DNA of 64,000 nt, from assembly GCF_000247695.1 (NCBI RefSeq), contig NW_004624864.1, positions 5,170,742 through 5,234,741 on the forward strand, read 5' to 3'. Below, piece by piece: positions 27,210 through 40,501 of this stretch; the stretch's first letter is position 1, and the number at the start of each line of letters is the position of its first letter. The translations under genes were made by a program, and so were the position numbers. Under the pieces are notes generated by a model that saw nothing but the letters and a program-made list of their open reading frames with translations, was not told the origin of the DNA and searched no databases. The DNA is from Heterocephalus glaber. Taxonomy: Eukaryota; Chordata; Mammalia; Rodentia; Bathyergidae.

Positions 27210-27499
27210 CTTCTCCCACTAGCATTGAAGTTACTAATTAAAGGCATCTGTCTATCATCTACTGACTTGCTTTATTTAGTTCATCAAGCTGACTCTCACT
27301 GCTCAGAATACACCCACTTCATGGTCCCCGTCAGACAAAGTGCACCGTACCTCTTCTTTCTTAGACACGAACACAGTGTGAGATGGTTCCAAGTGGACAG
27401 ACAACCAATTAATACTGTAACTACTATGAATGGTCCACGTGGAGCTTCCGTTTCTATTGGACTGGGCATTTAAACAGGTCTCTTTCAACATTTCCTTCT

Positions 27500-29630
27500 C
27501 TATCCTGGGTTCCCTGATACATATTCATGGCGAGCCTGTGTTGTAGCTGTCTTAAAATGCAACAGTGAAGTTCACCAAGGAAACTGAGAGTCTGGAGTAA
27601 ATCCAAGCCAGATCTTGAGAAAGACAACTGGGAAAGACTCTGTCCCTTCCAGACTTCAAATCTGTAACTAGCAACTTTGCCATCACTTAGGCAGTTTAAA
27701 AATGTTCACTTGAAGCCAAATTTCTCCTGCCATTCATTGAATAATGTTTCTCACATTTAATTAACTAGTGACTTCTAATGGTTTGAATTATGAATGGAAA
27801 CTATTTCCATGAGATGAACCCCCATTCACTGTGATTGTCCAGAGCACATAGGACAGTTTAAGGGTCATGGCCCAGAGTTGGTGGAAGGGAAAAAGAAGCA
27901 GGGAGAGGGGTCTGCCACGGGAACAGAGGGTAGTAAGATGCCACCAGAAGTGAGCAACTACAGATGCATACAGGAGAGGCAGCTAGGCTGAGGAAACATC
28001 TGAACTTCACTGTAAGTTTGGTGTTGACATGGTAGGAAGATGTTCTGGTCATGTAGAATATGACACCCGGAAAAGACTCAAAATAATTGTGTATTGTGTA
28101 ATAAAGACAGTATACCCAGTTCATGAAACTTGACTACAAAAACTGTGTACACTTTGAAGAAAGCACAAATTCTTTCAAGTGTTAATAATAACAAATGAAG
28201 AACATTCGATGAGACAATAAATAGCTTGCAGAGGAAAATAATGAAATCCTTCTAAAGATGAAATTTTAGACATTTGGTGCACAAAAGTTAATCACAGACT
28301 GAACATTTAGGCTGGAAACTACACACACACACAAGCACACACATGCATGCGCACATACAAGCACACACACATGCACACACAGAGCTATTTCAAATTAACT
28401 AATCTGGCATGATTAAAACAAACAGTTCCCCCAAAGTAAAATTAAAAAACATTGATAAATTAAAAAATACAAATGACATCTTAAAGTGTTATTTGATCTC
28501 ATGAGTGGTGTTTTACATATCAAGAAAAATTAAATACAAATAATAAAATAGACCAAACAAATTCAAAAAGTTCATGGAGAAAGAGGGAAAGTCATCATTT
28601 CAACAGAGGGAGGTTATGCAACTTCCATCATACATAACAACAGTCTTTATAACAAGACCATTGACTTAGATCTTTAAAATCTCAGACTTTCATGTGCCTA
28701 TATGCATTTTTGCATATGAATAGAGGTCTGGGTTTGTTGACTAATGCCATATTTTATTTATCTCTTGAAGCAACCTATAAATTTTGCTTTAGTGTGGATT
28801 TTTGCAGTAACATGAAACTGTAATGTTGTTTAACCTGCAAGAGAGTAACCTAAATGTTGCATCAAGTGAGTTTTCTTTCTGTAACTTAGCCTTACTTTTA
28901 ATAGTCATCCACTTTTTAATCAATAGCTTTCAGATACCTGTGATTATGACTTTAATAATTTCTGCAGGTTCTTCTGTACATCTTCACTGAAAACAAAAGT
29001 TTATTTGTTTTTTAAAAATATTACAAACGTTATGAGCCTTGTTTTCTGTATTTCCGTTATTACAAAGTAAAATTTTTTCCACACATTTAAAGAATTTCAC
29101 TTACCCTTGATAATATTTGGGTTATCCATTTTTATTTATTTTTAAAGGCAAAAGAGGATTCATAAGTTTTAGTTGGTTCGGGCAAAAATTACCACATGAC
29201 AAAAATGATACAATTCATTAGGTCTTTTAGAATTGTAATCACATTTCATTAAAGAAAATGTAGCATTAGAAGAAAATACAAAAACTTATGTATATATTTT
29301 TAAATTAGTAGATATTTCTACATAATCATTTATTCTCATCTAATAGAAAAGACTGACTATAGCTTGTTTGCCTCAGAAATGTCCCGGGACAGGTAGCTTC
29401 CCTACATGCAGGCAGGCAGTTGCCATGCACTACGCTGGCTCAAGGGCAGCACAAGGTGACCTGTGACTCACATCGTGCACACATGCACTGCGGGAGTCCT
29501 CCTTTTTGAACTTGTCCTCCTCCTCATCCTCTTCCTCTTTTTCTTCCTACAACTCACTTTTCTTAGTCTTTCCAAAATATTTTCGTCATTCTGATGGAAA
29601 TCATGGATCTTGTACAGTATGACCATTTTT
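27500..29630. other. Spacer without recognised genes
   Basis: Only short frames on either strand. A purine-rich stretch with GGAAGGGAAAAAGAAGCAGG lies near 27880, and a CA microsatellite at 28321. I recognise no gene. Confidence 0.6.
28321..28381. repeat. Interrupted (CA)n microsatellite
   Basis: CA dinucleotides broken by AAG, ATG and GCG variants. Confidence 0.95.
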
Positions 29631-29633
29631 TAT

Positions 29634-30150
29634 TATTCATTAAATGTATTGGTACATTTTAGGTATAGAATCTGATGACATTCATCATTGGGAATTTGTA
29701 CCTTTCTGTGATCAGCCCTAATCTCAGGGGACTGCTGCTGGCTTGCTGAGACTAATCGACAGATCTACGCACTGCTGCCCACCTTGTCTATCATGGCAGC
29801 AGACACATACCACGAAGAAGGCCTTTTTTTCTTTTTCTCATTCTCCCTTCTTGTTCTTCACTTCTTTCACTTTTTGTTCTTGTTCCTGTACTATTTCAGA
29901 TTTTTATTCTCTCTTTCCTTCTCTTGATTGCCATTAAGGTGAATACAGCTTCTAGCTTTCCTATTGCTATTAGTTTGTTCTGTTCTTATCTTTGTTCCTT
30001 CTCTCTGTCTTCTCCTCTTCTCTTCAACAGTTTTCCAAAGTTTTTGTGATCTTCCTGTGACCTCTAGCCTCATTTCTAACCTTCCCCTCTCTTCCCTCTC
30101 TTTCTATCTCTCTATCCCTCCCTCCAAACTCCTACATCCTCATCCCAAAG
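29634..30150 (-). mobile_element. L1 3' end, minus strand, 5'-truncated
   Basis: GGTACATTTTAGGTATAGAA and CATTCATCATTGGGAATTTG are the reverse complement of the end of the L1 at 51190-51235. They are followed by a long pyrimidine tract, the complement of the L1 3' UTR purine tract. Element start (right end) is uncertain. Open frames inside come only from the CT-rich composition. Confidence 0.65.
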
Positions 30151-30927
30151 GGTAAATTTGCTATATTGAAGGGTTTATTTATTACAAACATGTATTGGGC
30201 TGGTCTTCTATTTTGATCTAGTTTATGCGGTATTAATTTTTAGTTTGTTCATTACTAATGTATTCCTTTATTTTTCTCTTGGACCCCTGTGAAGCATTCT
30301 TTCATGTTCCTCATCATGTTTTGTCTTGAATTTTCTGTGTTTGGGATTTAGAGCTCTTCTTCACATAAGATGAATTTAAGTCTTTGAGTTGCAAAATTTT
30401 ACTGTAAATGGCTTGTTTGGTAGAAAAGCACATTTTAATGAATGTAGTTTGGCATAGCAATGCTTTCCACCAATACTAATAATTGTATTAAAATTATTTT
30501 CCTCATGCCAAATCCACAAACATAATGTTCACTAATTATGAACATGTTCTAGTGTTGTATTTGATGTTTAGGTTTTAGGATTACTTGGCATTTTTTATTT
30601 TATAAAAGATAGAAAGTAACTATCAAGTTGTCTCCTTTTCCAATTTTCTGTTTGCATTCCATATTTACATTCTATTAAATGAGAAGGAGGTGAAATGATA
30701 ATTTTTTTTCTGTCTTCTGCAATGTTTTAGTTTGGCATTAGCCTTGTGTTCTAGGTTGATGTTAGGGTCTTTTTATCACTTGTGTAATAATGTCAAACTA
30801 TCTGCAGCATTAAAATAAGCCATAGTGTCCAGTAGACTTATCCTAGCACCTTATTTCTCACACAATACCTGGGCTATTATCATCCAGCTTCCTGCCAACA
30901 AGTTTACAATAAGCCTGATGAATTAAT

Positions 30928-30930
<3 letters not shown>

Positions 30931-30968
<38 letters not shown>

Positions 30969-30991
30969 CCTCTCCCTCTCTCACACACACC
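30931..30991. repeat. (TC)n microsatellite
   Basis: More than 16 TC units, then CCCTCCC interruptions and a short CA run. Confidence 0.95.
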
Positions 30992-31674
30992 CAGAATTTA
31001 GGAATCATATGAAAGAAAACTGACATTTCAATGTTTCATTTTCTAACATATTAGTACAAGGATATTGTATACCAATTTACTGACTTCTTAAATTTCTCTA
31101 AATTATTTCATAAATTACAGGCTAGGTTTCTTGAAAAAAACTTTAACAATTATTTTAAATACTTGTAATTTTTTTATCCTGTTCTGTATAATCATACAGT
31201 AGTCCCTGGACAGTTATGTGTCATTGGTTCAAAGATACTTTAGATACGAAAGACACATTAGACATGCACAACTCTTGTATGAACCCCGGATATTTTTACA
31301 AACCCTGCATACTCCTCTGGTATATTTTATGTCATGGCTACATTAGTTCTAATACCTAGTACAGTGTAAATGTTATATAAGTAGATATTGTGCTAAATAG
31401 TTTGGAGACAATGACAAAAATGTCAGTATTTGTTCAGTATAATGCAATTTTTATTATTAGAAATAATTTGGATTTGCAGTTGATTTGATGGATGGCAGAA
31501 CCCTTGGACTTGGAGGCATGACTTATTTTACTATCATTTCCATGGCATTCCTTCATATGGAAATTAAATGACTTATTAACTCTGTACTCATCATAGATGT
31601 TTCATTCATTAATTTCTCTGTAGCATCATCAATACTTTTGATATTTGATTTCAATAATTATATAAATGAAAAGT

Positions 31675-32000
31675 TTATTTTCTTCTATCCACGACAAATG
31701 CATTTTCTTTTTTAAACACAAAATAAAGTATATCTATTAAATTTTTGAATAAAACATAAGAAGACATCCATTTCTTTTTCTCAGTTGCAGAAAGACATAA
31801 CATCTCATCACTGAAGTTTGTGTACACCTCACAATGGTCATATTTCTCTTCTTTATTGACTCCTGTATGTGGTATGTTCTCTTTAAAATCCTGATATAGA
31901 AACCTTTCTGGTGAAATTCCATTGGTAATCATTTTTAGACTAAAACTAGGTAAATAAATTAAGTTTTAAATCCTAAGGAAACAAAATCCATTTGCAGTTG
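31675..32000. repeat. Array segment paralogous to 38470-38750
   Basis: Shares GAAATTCCATTGGTAATC versus GAGCTTCCATTAGTAATC and then AAGTTAAGTTTTAAATC and AAGGAA with 38470-38750. Probably the distal end of an older duplicated unit. The flanking stretches 30992-31674 and 32001-32800 are AT-rich with nothing recognised. Confidence 0.55.
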
Positions 32001-33239
32001 TGTTTTGCATCTATGGATAGAAATCTATTTATTTACTCCTCTACAATCCCACTCATACTATTTCATAAATTACTTAGCAGACATCCTGCACACATATCAA
32101 AATTACTATTAAGTATTTGACATTTTTGTCATATTTCACATAGCAGGTGATGTCATGTTTGGTGTGCTTTATTCTATGGAAATAAAAGTGATTTTTCAAA
32201 TGCATTGGCTCTATATCAAGCAAAATAGTTTCTCTTATTGACTTTACCTGTTCTACTATATATTCTATTTTCTCTATATAGTCATTCACAGCCCAAATTA
32301 GATTATTTTCTTTCCAATTCTTGTATTTTGTTGAAGTTTTTACATAGAGAATCTCGATCTCCTATAACATTGTAGATAAAATCAGCAAGTAAGAACATAT
32401 TTTTCATCATGGCAAGAAGACAGGAGCGTATTGTAATATTTTGTTCTTAACTGTAATACATGCCAGCCTGTATTACAAAACATCTCTTACAATTGACACT
32501 AATGTGCACCTGTATGGATGAGGAATGTAGAAATCGTTCCTCTCCCATTTAATTTTCTTTCTTTTCCGTTATCTCTTTGTTAATATTACAAGGGGTGAGG
32601 ACCTCATATAATGAATGTTTAAATAAGAAATATTTGAGGAAAAGCACATTTCATTAATCCCTCTCAAACTACCCCCCCCTTGCTTTGAACATATTATCTC
32701 ATTTTGTGTAGCACATTCTGAAGAAGTTCTGAAAGTCCCTGCTCTTTATGGTTTTAGGATATGTGATCAAAAATATGGTGAATATTGCTGCTAGAGTGAG
32801 GCAGAAGGGAGAGATTTCAAAAATGTTCTCCATTTTTCCAGCACCCAGCACCATTTGCTTTTAGGATCTGTCTCTATCCCTGATGACTTTACAATTTTAG
32901 GGAACAGAAACACTTTGAAGCATTTGTATCTGCCAGAGACTCCTGCATTAATCTCTACTCCCCACCTGCCCAAGGCGTGATGCAAGGTTGAAGAAAAACT
33001 TAAGACACATTGAAGAGAAAGTGTGAACTGGGACATCCAATTCTCCTTTGTCAAAAGGACATCTTTTTCACCGAATTTTATTATTCATCAATCAGGCTAA
33101 AAGTGCATGTATAGAAGTGCAGTATGTGAAATTACCATGGAAACCAATGCAAGCAAGGCTTTAAAGAGAAGTCAAAGCATTTTCAAATTAGAAGCAAGAT
33201 AGACAAAAATATGTGGTTGTAATTAGAGCACTCTCCTTC

Positions 33240-33497
33240 AAGCTATGAAGGCACTGATTGTGGGAATGGAGTTTGGATGATGACTCCGACCTCAGCTATG
33301 GATATTACCTCATATTAGTCCTACAGCTTCATAGGCCAGTACTCTGGCCTCAGCTATGGCCATTAGTGGGGAGGTCATGTTAACTTGCGCACTTCCACAG
33401 TGCTCAGATGCTTCTGTGAGTCAAGTAGCTTCAGTCAGACTCACTTCGTAAAGTAAGCCAATCGAGGGATTTAACTCTTTGCACCGTGCACTGCTTA
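33240..33497. repeat. Array segment paralogous to 1-305
   Basis: Counterpart of 1-305. It ends at the target site of the U2 retrocopy that follows. No gene. Confidence 0.6.
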
Positions 33498-33513
33498 CAG
33501 CATAATCAATATT

Positions 33514-33547
33514 ACACTTGATCTTAGCCAAAAGGCCAAGAAACGAT
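33514..33547 (-). pseudogene. RNU2: 3'-truncated U2 snRNA retropseudogene
   Basis: The minus strand starts ATCGTTTCTTGGCCTTTTGG and runs on to AAGATCAAGTGT, which is the first 34 nucleotides of U2 snRNA with two C-to-T changes. Three extra bases precede U2 position 1. A perfect 16-base direct repeat (CAGCATAATCAATATT) flanks the insert at 33498-33513 and 33551-33566. There is no poly(A). This fits the known class of self-primed, 3'-truncated snRNA retrocopies. Confidence 0.9.
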
Positions 33548-34111
33548 GAGCAGCATAATCAATATTGAGAGTTCTGGCAAGTACGATACTTGCAGTACAG
33601 CATCATATGCAGACATTAAAATTTTAAACTATCCTTAGGTGTTTTCTACATCATAAAGCAGAAAATCCCCTAAAAACTTGAGCAATTTCTATTTGGTCAC
33701 TCAACAAACACTTGCACTTCTACTCATTTTTATTGACAGATACTTTTATGAAAATAATAATTATATAAGAAAGACAAGCATGAAAATTTTAACTATTTTT
33801 TAAGAGAATAAATGTATGAGACATCAAATGCTAGGAAAGAAATTGCATAGTTTTTCACATATCTTCAAATCATCAATAAATTTTGGAGAAGTACTCTAGT
33901 ACAGTAAATATGAGACTTTTTGCAAATTATTTTATTGGAAAAATGATTGTTGATGCAATCTTGATATCAGAGGCGTTACATAAAGGAAAAGCTCAGGAAT
34001 GAGTAAACATGATCTAAAGTAGTGCAGGTAAGCAAGCTAAAGGTGAGTTTCTCATTAAACAATAGCAGAATTAAACTAGAAAACAGACAGTTCAAATTCT
34101 CAACAAATGCA

Positions 34112-35029
34112 TTAAGTATTAGTTACTAATTTCCTCAAGGCCTTCAGGACATCTTCATTCCTCAGAGCATAGATCATAGGGTTGAACATCGGGGTGATGA
34201 TAGTGTAGAAAAGAGATAGAAATTTATTAATGCTTGAAAAATGTTTGGATTTGGCTCTGAAATAGGTAATGATTCCAGATTCAAAGAACAAAGCTACAAC
34301 TATGGCTTGAGAGGAGCAAGTGGAGAAGGCTTTGACTCGCCCTGTGGCCGAGGACAACTGCAGGATGCAGGAGATGATTTTACTGTAGGAACCGAGTATG
34401 AGTAGAAAAGGGACCATGATAAACACCAGGACAACTAAAAAAACTAACATCTCATTTATGAAAGTTTCTCCACAGGCCAGCTTGAGTAAAGGTGGGATGT
34501 CACAGAAGAAGTGATTAATTTACTTGGATCCACAAAACGGCAGGGAGAAAATCTGACAAGTCTGCTCTACCTCAACTGGAACTGCACTGATCCAGGAGGG
34601 GGCCACCAGTTGGCTACAGAGCTTGGGCTTCATGATGAGGGGGTACTGCAGAGGGTGGCAGATGGCCACGCAGAGGTTGTAGACCATTGCAATCAAAAGA
34701 AAACACTCTATGTTTCCAAGTGTAAGAAAAAAGCATGTCTGTGTAGCACAGGCAACCATAGAAATATTTCTCTTCAATGTCCAAAGGTCTATGAGCATTC
34801 AAGGGAGAGTGACAGATACATAGCAGATTTCTAAGAAGGAAAAATTACTGAGGAAAAAATACATGGGAGTGTGGAGGACTGGGCCTAGCCTGGTAATGAG
34901 AATGATGATCCCATTTCCTAACAGGATGATCAGACAGATAAGGGACAATATCAGAAAAAGGAACTTTTGGAGATTGGGAATATCAGAAAATCCCAAAAGA
35001 ACAAATTCCATTATTGAAGTGAAATGCAT
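34112..35029 (-). pseudogene. Olfactory receptor pseudogene, OR10AG-like, two nonsense codons, frame otherwise kept
   Basis: All 306 codons stay in one frame from ATG 35029 to the stop at 34112. Two internal stops break it. A TGA at 34799-34801 replaces the Arg of the TLPRM motif, a likely CpG change. A TAA at 34520-34522 replaces a residue in the second extracellular loop before INHFFCD. An upstream in-frame ATG at about 35056 is also followed by TAA codons. The DRY motif is destroyed (MVYNLCVAIC). PMYFFLSNFS, KAFSTCSSQ and NPMIYALRNED are still clear. Few lesions suggest fairly recent loss. Its closest relative here is the pseudogene at 45570-46540. Confidence 0.93.
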
Positions 35030-35056
35030 TCCTTGTTATAGTTTTTAGTTTTTCAT

Positions 35057-37984
35057 CTGTTAAAATAGTAAGATATGTCATTTATATTCTTTGACATATT
35101 TATTATCCAATTGTATGGATGAAAGTGAATTAGCACATAAAGTTTCTAATTTGGGTTCAAATTCCATTAGAGGATCAAAGAGTAAAACTGAGTTGTAAGA
35201 GTTATGAGTTCTAAATCATAAAATATAATGTATTTCATATCTTTGGTGAATTTTAATTTCAGTAAAAACCATATGACCTAGAATTATACATTTTCAATTC
35301 TTTCTGTCCAATGCTGGAACCAAATAAGTCTTTTTATGCATATCAACAGAATATCGATGCAGCAATATTTTATCATATTTTCTCAATAGGTTTTCAACCA
35401 TCAAAATTTTAAGTGTAACTTTTGGTAATGAATAAACTATACCACACAGGCCTTTTCAGGTGCATTGTGTCCTTCCCTTACCTGTAACTCATCTATAGCT
35501 GCACCATGCCTGCATGCACAGAAACTTGAAACTGTATTTGGCTTTCACTGACCTCTCATAATAACTTAATCAGCATTGTAATCATGCATTATAATTCAAG
35601 ATCATTTATTTACCACATCTCATAATGTATCAATGTTTGATAATGTCTTGGCCAGTTGGATAGTTAATAAAAATGAAAATATTAATATTTTGGACTGGTG
35701 ATCTGATTCTGGTAACTATGCTTAATAAATCTATCCTCAAGTGTCTTGATGTCTGCCTTTGCTTATTCTCACTTTTTAAAACTTCTCACAATTATTATTA
35801 TGTCTCAGATGAATCACGTGGAAGTCAAAATAAACAGACATTTAATATAATACAGGATGATTGTACAGTTTCCAAAAAGATCAAAATCACAGAATATCTT
35901 TTTAGCTAGAGAGTATATGAGCTTGCACATCGGTGGCATACAGATAACACAACGGATACTCAGTAACTTTTTCCTAGGTAATGAGTTTTAACTGAAGATT
36001 TCTCTGAGCTATTGCTATGAATATCAAGTATTTATTATAATATGTTCTTTTTATTTCTGAAATTATTCTCTTAAGTTTTAATGTCCATATCTTATTTTCC
36101 CCATATGAAGTGTGATTGATAAAGAAGAAAGCAAGAAAGAGTTTATATATATTTTTTGCTATCTCGCATATATGTCAGGATTTCAACTTAGGGTTTATAT
36201 TATTTTCCTAGATGAATATTTGATTTTTACAACCAGTATTTGATATTTGTTTGACTTAAAAAAGAACTATTTAAATATCCAGAGTTTACTTTAAAGGGTT
36301 CTTGTGAAATCAATGAATCTAAATGATATACTCATTTTTTATTCTCTTATTTACTTTATTGTATAGGATTGTTATATTCTATACTTATCATCTTCATTTG
36401 GGTTTAAGTCATTGAAAGTTTAGTATTATAGCTCCACTGTCACCACATAGTTTTGTTGAGTAGGTTTAAAAAGAATAGAAATTACTCCTTGTAGCTTTAC
36501 ATTAAATATCACCTCCATTTTTCAATTAGACATTGACTCTAGAAAACATGCTTTTTAGATTTAAGGCAAGCATTAGAAAAAGCTATCGCAGCATTATCTA
36601 TGTTTAAATTTGAAGCAAAACATGAAAAATCACATGATCATAATTATAAAATCTTAGATGCAATAATGGTATAAGATCTTCAGTACCTATTCATATAGAG
36701 AAAAAAAGTTTGAAGTGATAATTATTACACAAAAGGAAGTTAGGCAATCACTTATGTGCTATCATTTTTCATTATGTGTAATATTTTGTGAATACTTCTC
36801 AAAAAATATGAAGGGTTTTAAAGTTTTTCAAACTTTTCTAAAAAATGTAAATCCTTACTATTAATATGTAAATGTTTTGAAGATAAGATTACATAATAAA
36901 AGAGTTTCATGCGTGACATATACTTAAGATAAAATCTTATAGAATATTTTGAATAGCAATGTGCTTTTTAAAACAACAGAAATTATGTATAATTATTGAA
37001 TGCTAAAAAAAAGGAAATCTTGTAATTTATAAGTGCATGTTTACAGATAACAGGCTGTCATGGTATTGATATTCTATAGTATACTTTTAAAAAGGGATGT
37101 AACACCTTTTTTAAAAATAAATAATTACAATATGCTAGATTAAAATGTAAATTTTAATGCAAAGATTAAAATACAGATTGTTATAACTTCTTTTGATCAC
37201 CGTTTTATATTTCTTCATTTCATTTTAAAATTAATTTGGGAATCTGAGGAAAAAAGACAACTAAAGTAGGTAAATTTCAGTGCTTGAAAATTGTTATTGT
37301 TTTTATCATTAACTGTCATTCTTAGTAAGAAAGTATCTTTTCTAAAATTATGATTGAGAAAAAAATTGCGGTTTAGCTTCCTTTTAAATAACTTGCATCA
37401 CTGTACATAATGGGCCACAGAAGTTATTAAAAACATAGACAAAACAATATTTTATCATTCAGGAGGATTTATTACAAATAAAAGTTACAGTTACTTGGTT
37501 GGTAGATTGTTAACACCATAATATTATACATATTTGTAGCTTTCCATAATCTTAAAATTATATCCCATTTGTTTCAGTTTAATCCATTATAGGAAAGTAA
37601 AAAATAAATTTGCAAACTGAGTATATAAATTTTGAGCTTAAAGCTTTCCATTTCAGCATTTGTCAATTATTGATTCTGAGTTTTGCAGCATGCTAGAAAT
37701 TATAGAAAATATCAATACAAAAATCCTAGCAGCATAAAACAATTCATACCTACTCTCTTGGATTTAGATATAGTTCCTTTTTCCCCCTCAAACAGAACAA
37801 TTGAAGTATACATGTCCATAACAAGCTAGATCTTCTCAAAACATCAATTTCTCTTTAAATAACAGTATCTCACTTTTCCTTCTTTTTCTGTTGCTTGCAC
37901 ACGTGGCATCTTAATATTTAACTCTAGGCTTCTGCAAAACATCATTTCCATTTGTTGTTCCAAATACTCTCTTGCCAAGTGTCA
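35057..37984. other. AT-rich spacer upstream of the 34 kb OR pseudogene
   Basis: Very AT-rich. No open frame resembling a protein. Parts are paralogous to 46550-47100 and 51340-52250. Confidence 0.6.
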
Positions 37985-37992
37985 CCCTAGGG
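37985..37992. promoter_or_regulatory. Possible EBF-like site upstream of the 34 kb OR pseudogene
   Basis: CCCTAGGG fits the CCCNNGGG palindrome and lies 2.96 kb above the pseudogene start, about where the other loci carry their predicted promoter. The TATA-like box and donor are not convincing here, so this is weak. The paralogous place near 52310-52360 is GC-rich with no intact palindrome that I see. Confidence 0.2.
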
Positions 37993-39344
37993 CTGGGATT
38001 CAGGTCCCCTGACCTCTCACCCAGCGACCCCACCAGATCTTGCAGAAGGCAAGGATGCTATGGAGAGCATGTTACCATTTCACTCTAACAATAGTCACTG
38101 GGGAAAGAAAGCCAGATCCCAAGCTCTGCATTTGATGCCCGTTGCCTTTCTTAATGTTCCTCCTTCATCTCCTCTACCCAGGCTTTGGAATTAGGGAAGC
38201 AATATTTTGCTCACTGTAACATGTGCATGCTTCACGTACTGATATTTACTTCTTTTTTAGCCTAACTTATATTAGCTAAAGAAGCAATGAACTTTCAATA
38301 TGAACAACATGCATGATATTGCAATATACATCTCCAGTTTTGCTAATTATAAAAACTTCAGATTTGAAATATAGAATGGTAATGACACTTCTACAGACTA
38401 GGCTCTCATTACCAGCCTACTTTCTTGGTTCTGGTTACACTTGGAGGCTTTCTCGTAGTCAGGAACATTTATATTATAAATCCCTTTGTAGCATATTATA
38501 GCACTGCATCACGTCAGTTTGTTTCCAGCCCAGAGTTTAAATACATTTCTTCCTTATTGCCACTGACACAAACTGTGCACTCTAAAGTCATTGTACAGAA
38601 ACCCTTCTGTTGAGCTTCCATTAGTAATCTTTCTTTGGATTAAAAAATAGATGAAAAAGTTAAGTTTTAAATCACAAGGAAGCAAACTCAATGTTCATAT
38701 GCCTTTAACATATAAAAGTTCTGTAGTTATTCAATGAATATGGCCCAAGACCTGGTCACTCTTATTACTCCTTTATTTTTCCCAGGAGAAGTTATTCACC
38801 CATGATGTCCTCACCACTGAACTCCATCCACAGCAGGCCCTTGCTCATTCTGAGTTTAAAACAGGCTTTCTGAGGCCTCCAAGCTGCCATGGAAGACAAA
38901 GTCCTCCTTCCTCAGTTCTAAGTAGCTAAAATTAGAGCAATGTGCAGTAATCCCACCAGCCACATGGAGCACTCTTCAATAGCTGACCTCTTATTTTTAA
39001 AATGATAAGAAAAGAACAATCATATCCTGTGATATTTAGGGGAAATATAGTGACATAACTTACTAGACTGTGTATCACGCATTTTTTTAGTAGAGTCAAA
39101 TGCCATTAGTGACTACAGCAGTAATAGAGCAATCTGATATACACAAGATTCGCTGAAAAGTTAATTCCTTATTTTGAATGGAGCTTTTCCTACTATCACT
39201 CTGATTTCAAAAGGTCTAGTATAAAGTTAGCAAATATATAAGTACTGTCAATTTCTATTAAGATAGAAATTAAAGTAGTAACTGTATTTCTGATTAAGTA
39301 ATGGCAAAATTTGATTGAGAAAATAAATCATTATATGTTGTACA

Positions 39345-40200
39345 ATAGCATTTTTTTCAAGGCTATAGTGAGATCTTTATTTCTAAGAATATATAACTCC
39401 AGGACAAAGGTTAGGGTAACAAAGTTATAGAAAAATTAGAAAAATATGTTTCTTCCAGGATCATATTTGGATTTGTGTCATAAACGCACTTCAAGAAGCC
39501 ACCACTGAGAGCCTCATGCAGGAGGTTCTGATTTGTCCTGGTGTTGAGGATAACTTGAGGATGGTGGGATGGTTTTTTCCCTGTGGGCGTCAAGCATCAT
39601 CACAGAAGGAATCAGTGAAAATAGCATCACACTTGTGCTGACCAATGTCTCGCTCACAAAAGTACCTCACCAGTGTAGCCTTAGTATTCAGAGAATGTGG
39701 CACAAGAAGGCATTGATTTTCACAGATCTATCAAACAACATGGGCAAAATTCGCCATATACTCCATATCTGATGCCAAACTCTGCTGACCTCAGAGTCCG
39801 TAGTTAGCTGGACACAAAGCTTGAGGTCTCTGATGGAAGGCACTGAAGGCACTGGGCATGGACACCAGCAGTGCCCTGGCTGTCACAGACATCACTGTCC
39901 AGAGGAAACCCTCATCTTTCAAGACTAAGGACAGAGGATGAGTGCACAGCACAGGCAAGGAAACAAAATGCTTGCTGAGTCTGTAAGGTCATGAATGTAT
40001 AAGAATATGAAATGTAAAAGGTATTCAATGAAAAAAATGCATGGAGTATGAACTGCCAGGCTGATCCAGGTATGAAAACTTGGACACTAGGTCCCATTCT
40101 TCCCAGGATTCTGACATAGATTAGAAAATATTTTTAAACATCAGAGATTGAAAATATCAGAAAATCACCAAACAATAAATTTCTTTATTGAAGTGAGCTG
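39345..40200 (-). pseudogene. Heavily decayed olfactory receptor relic, OR10AG-like
   Basis: There is no usable frame, but pieces appear in the right order on the minus strand. A head near 40150-40200 resembles the start of the 34 kb pseudogene. CFLACAVHSSSVLSLER (TM3 start) sits near 39915-39965, GFLWTVMSV (TM3) just after, FVSETLVSTSVMLFSLIP (TM5) near 39590-39660, and LELYILRNKDLTIAL (C-terminus) at about 39360-39400. Many stops and indels. No DRY motif remains. It sits just downstream of the intact OR at 40808. Confidence 0.8.
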
Positions 40201-40501
40201 TATTTCTTCTCATTAGATTTTATGTTTAAAAAGAGAAAAATAGGCACTTATTCTTTTAGCCTATTTTCTATCAACTAGAGATGTTTGAATAATTAGCATA
40301 TAAAATTTGTTCTCTGCATTGGTATTCTACCATATTGAATTCCAGGTCAAATAGTACATTGAAAGTCTAGCAGTGAATAAGTTATAAATTTTAAACATAT
40401 TAAAATAATTATGACACAGTGAAATAATAAAACTTCTTTATGTTATTATACATATTAGGAATATAAGATAATATATAAAACTAGATATATAAATATATGT
40501 A

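Larger units (their letters stand above)
32800..38900. repeat. Older segmental duplication, copy D (pairs with 44890-53230)
   Basis: Collinear with 44890-53230 once the L1 at 47125-51258 is removed. Matches are the block near 32875 and 44950 (GTCTCTATCCCTG), the two OR pseudogenes, 35060-35620 with 46550-47100, 37100-37500 with 51340-51830, and 37790-38600 with 52120-53210. The more divergent alignment suggests it is older than the 7.4 kb pair. Confidence 0.65.

Noticed and set aside
27171..27473. 100-codon plus frame
   Set aside because: No domain or homology recognised; it overlaps the predicted minus-strand OR promoter and is not kept in the paralogous block at 60.6 kb.
28321..28381. CRISPR-like regular repeat
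   Set aside because: It is a CA microsatellite with no spacers; the context is mammalian.
33514..33550. Functional U2 snRNA gene
   Set aside because: Only 34 of about 190 nt are present, with target duplications and no snRNA promoter elements.
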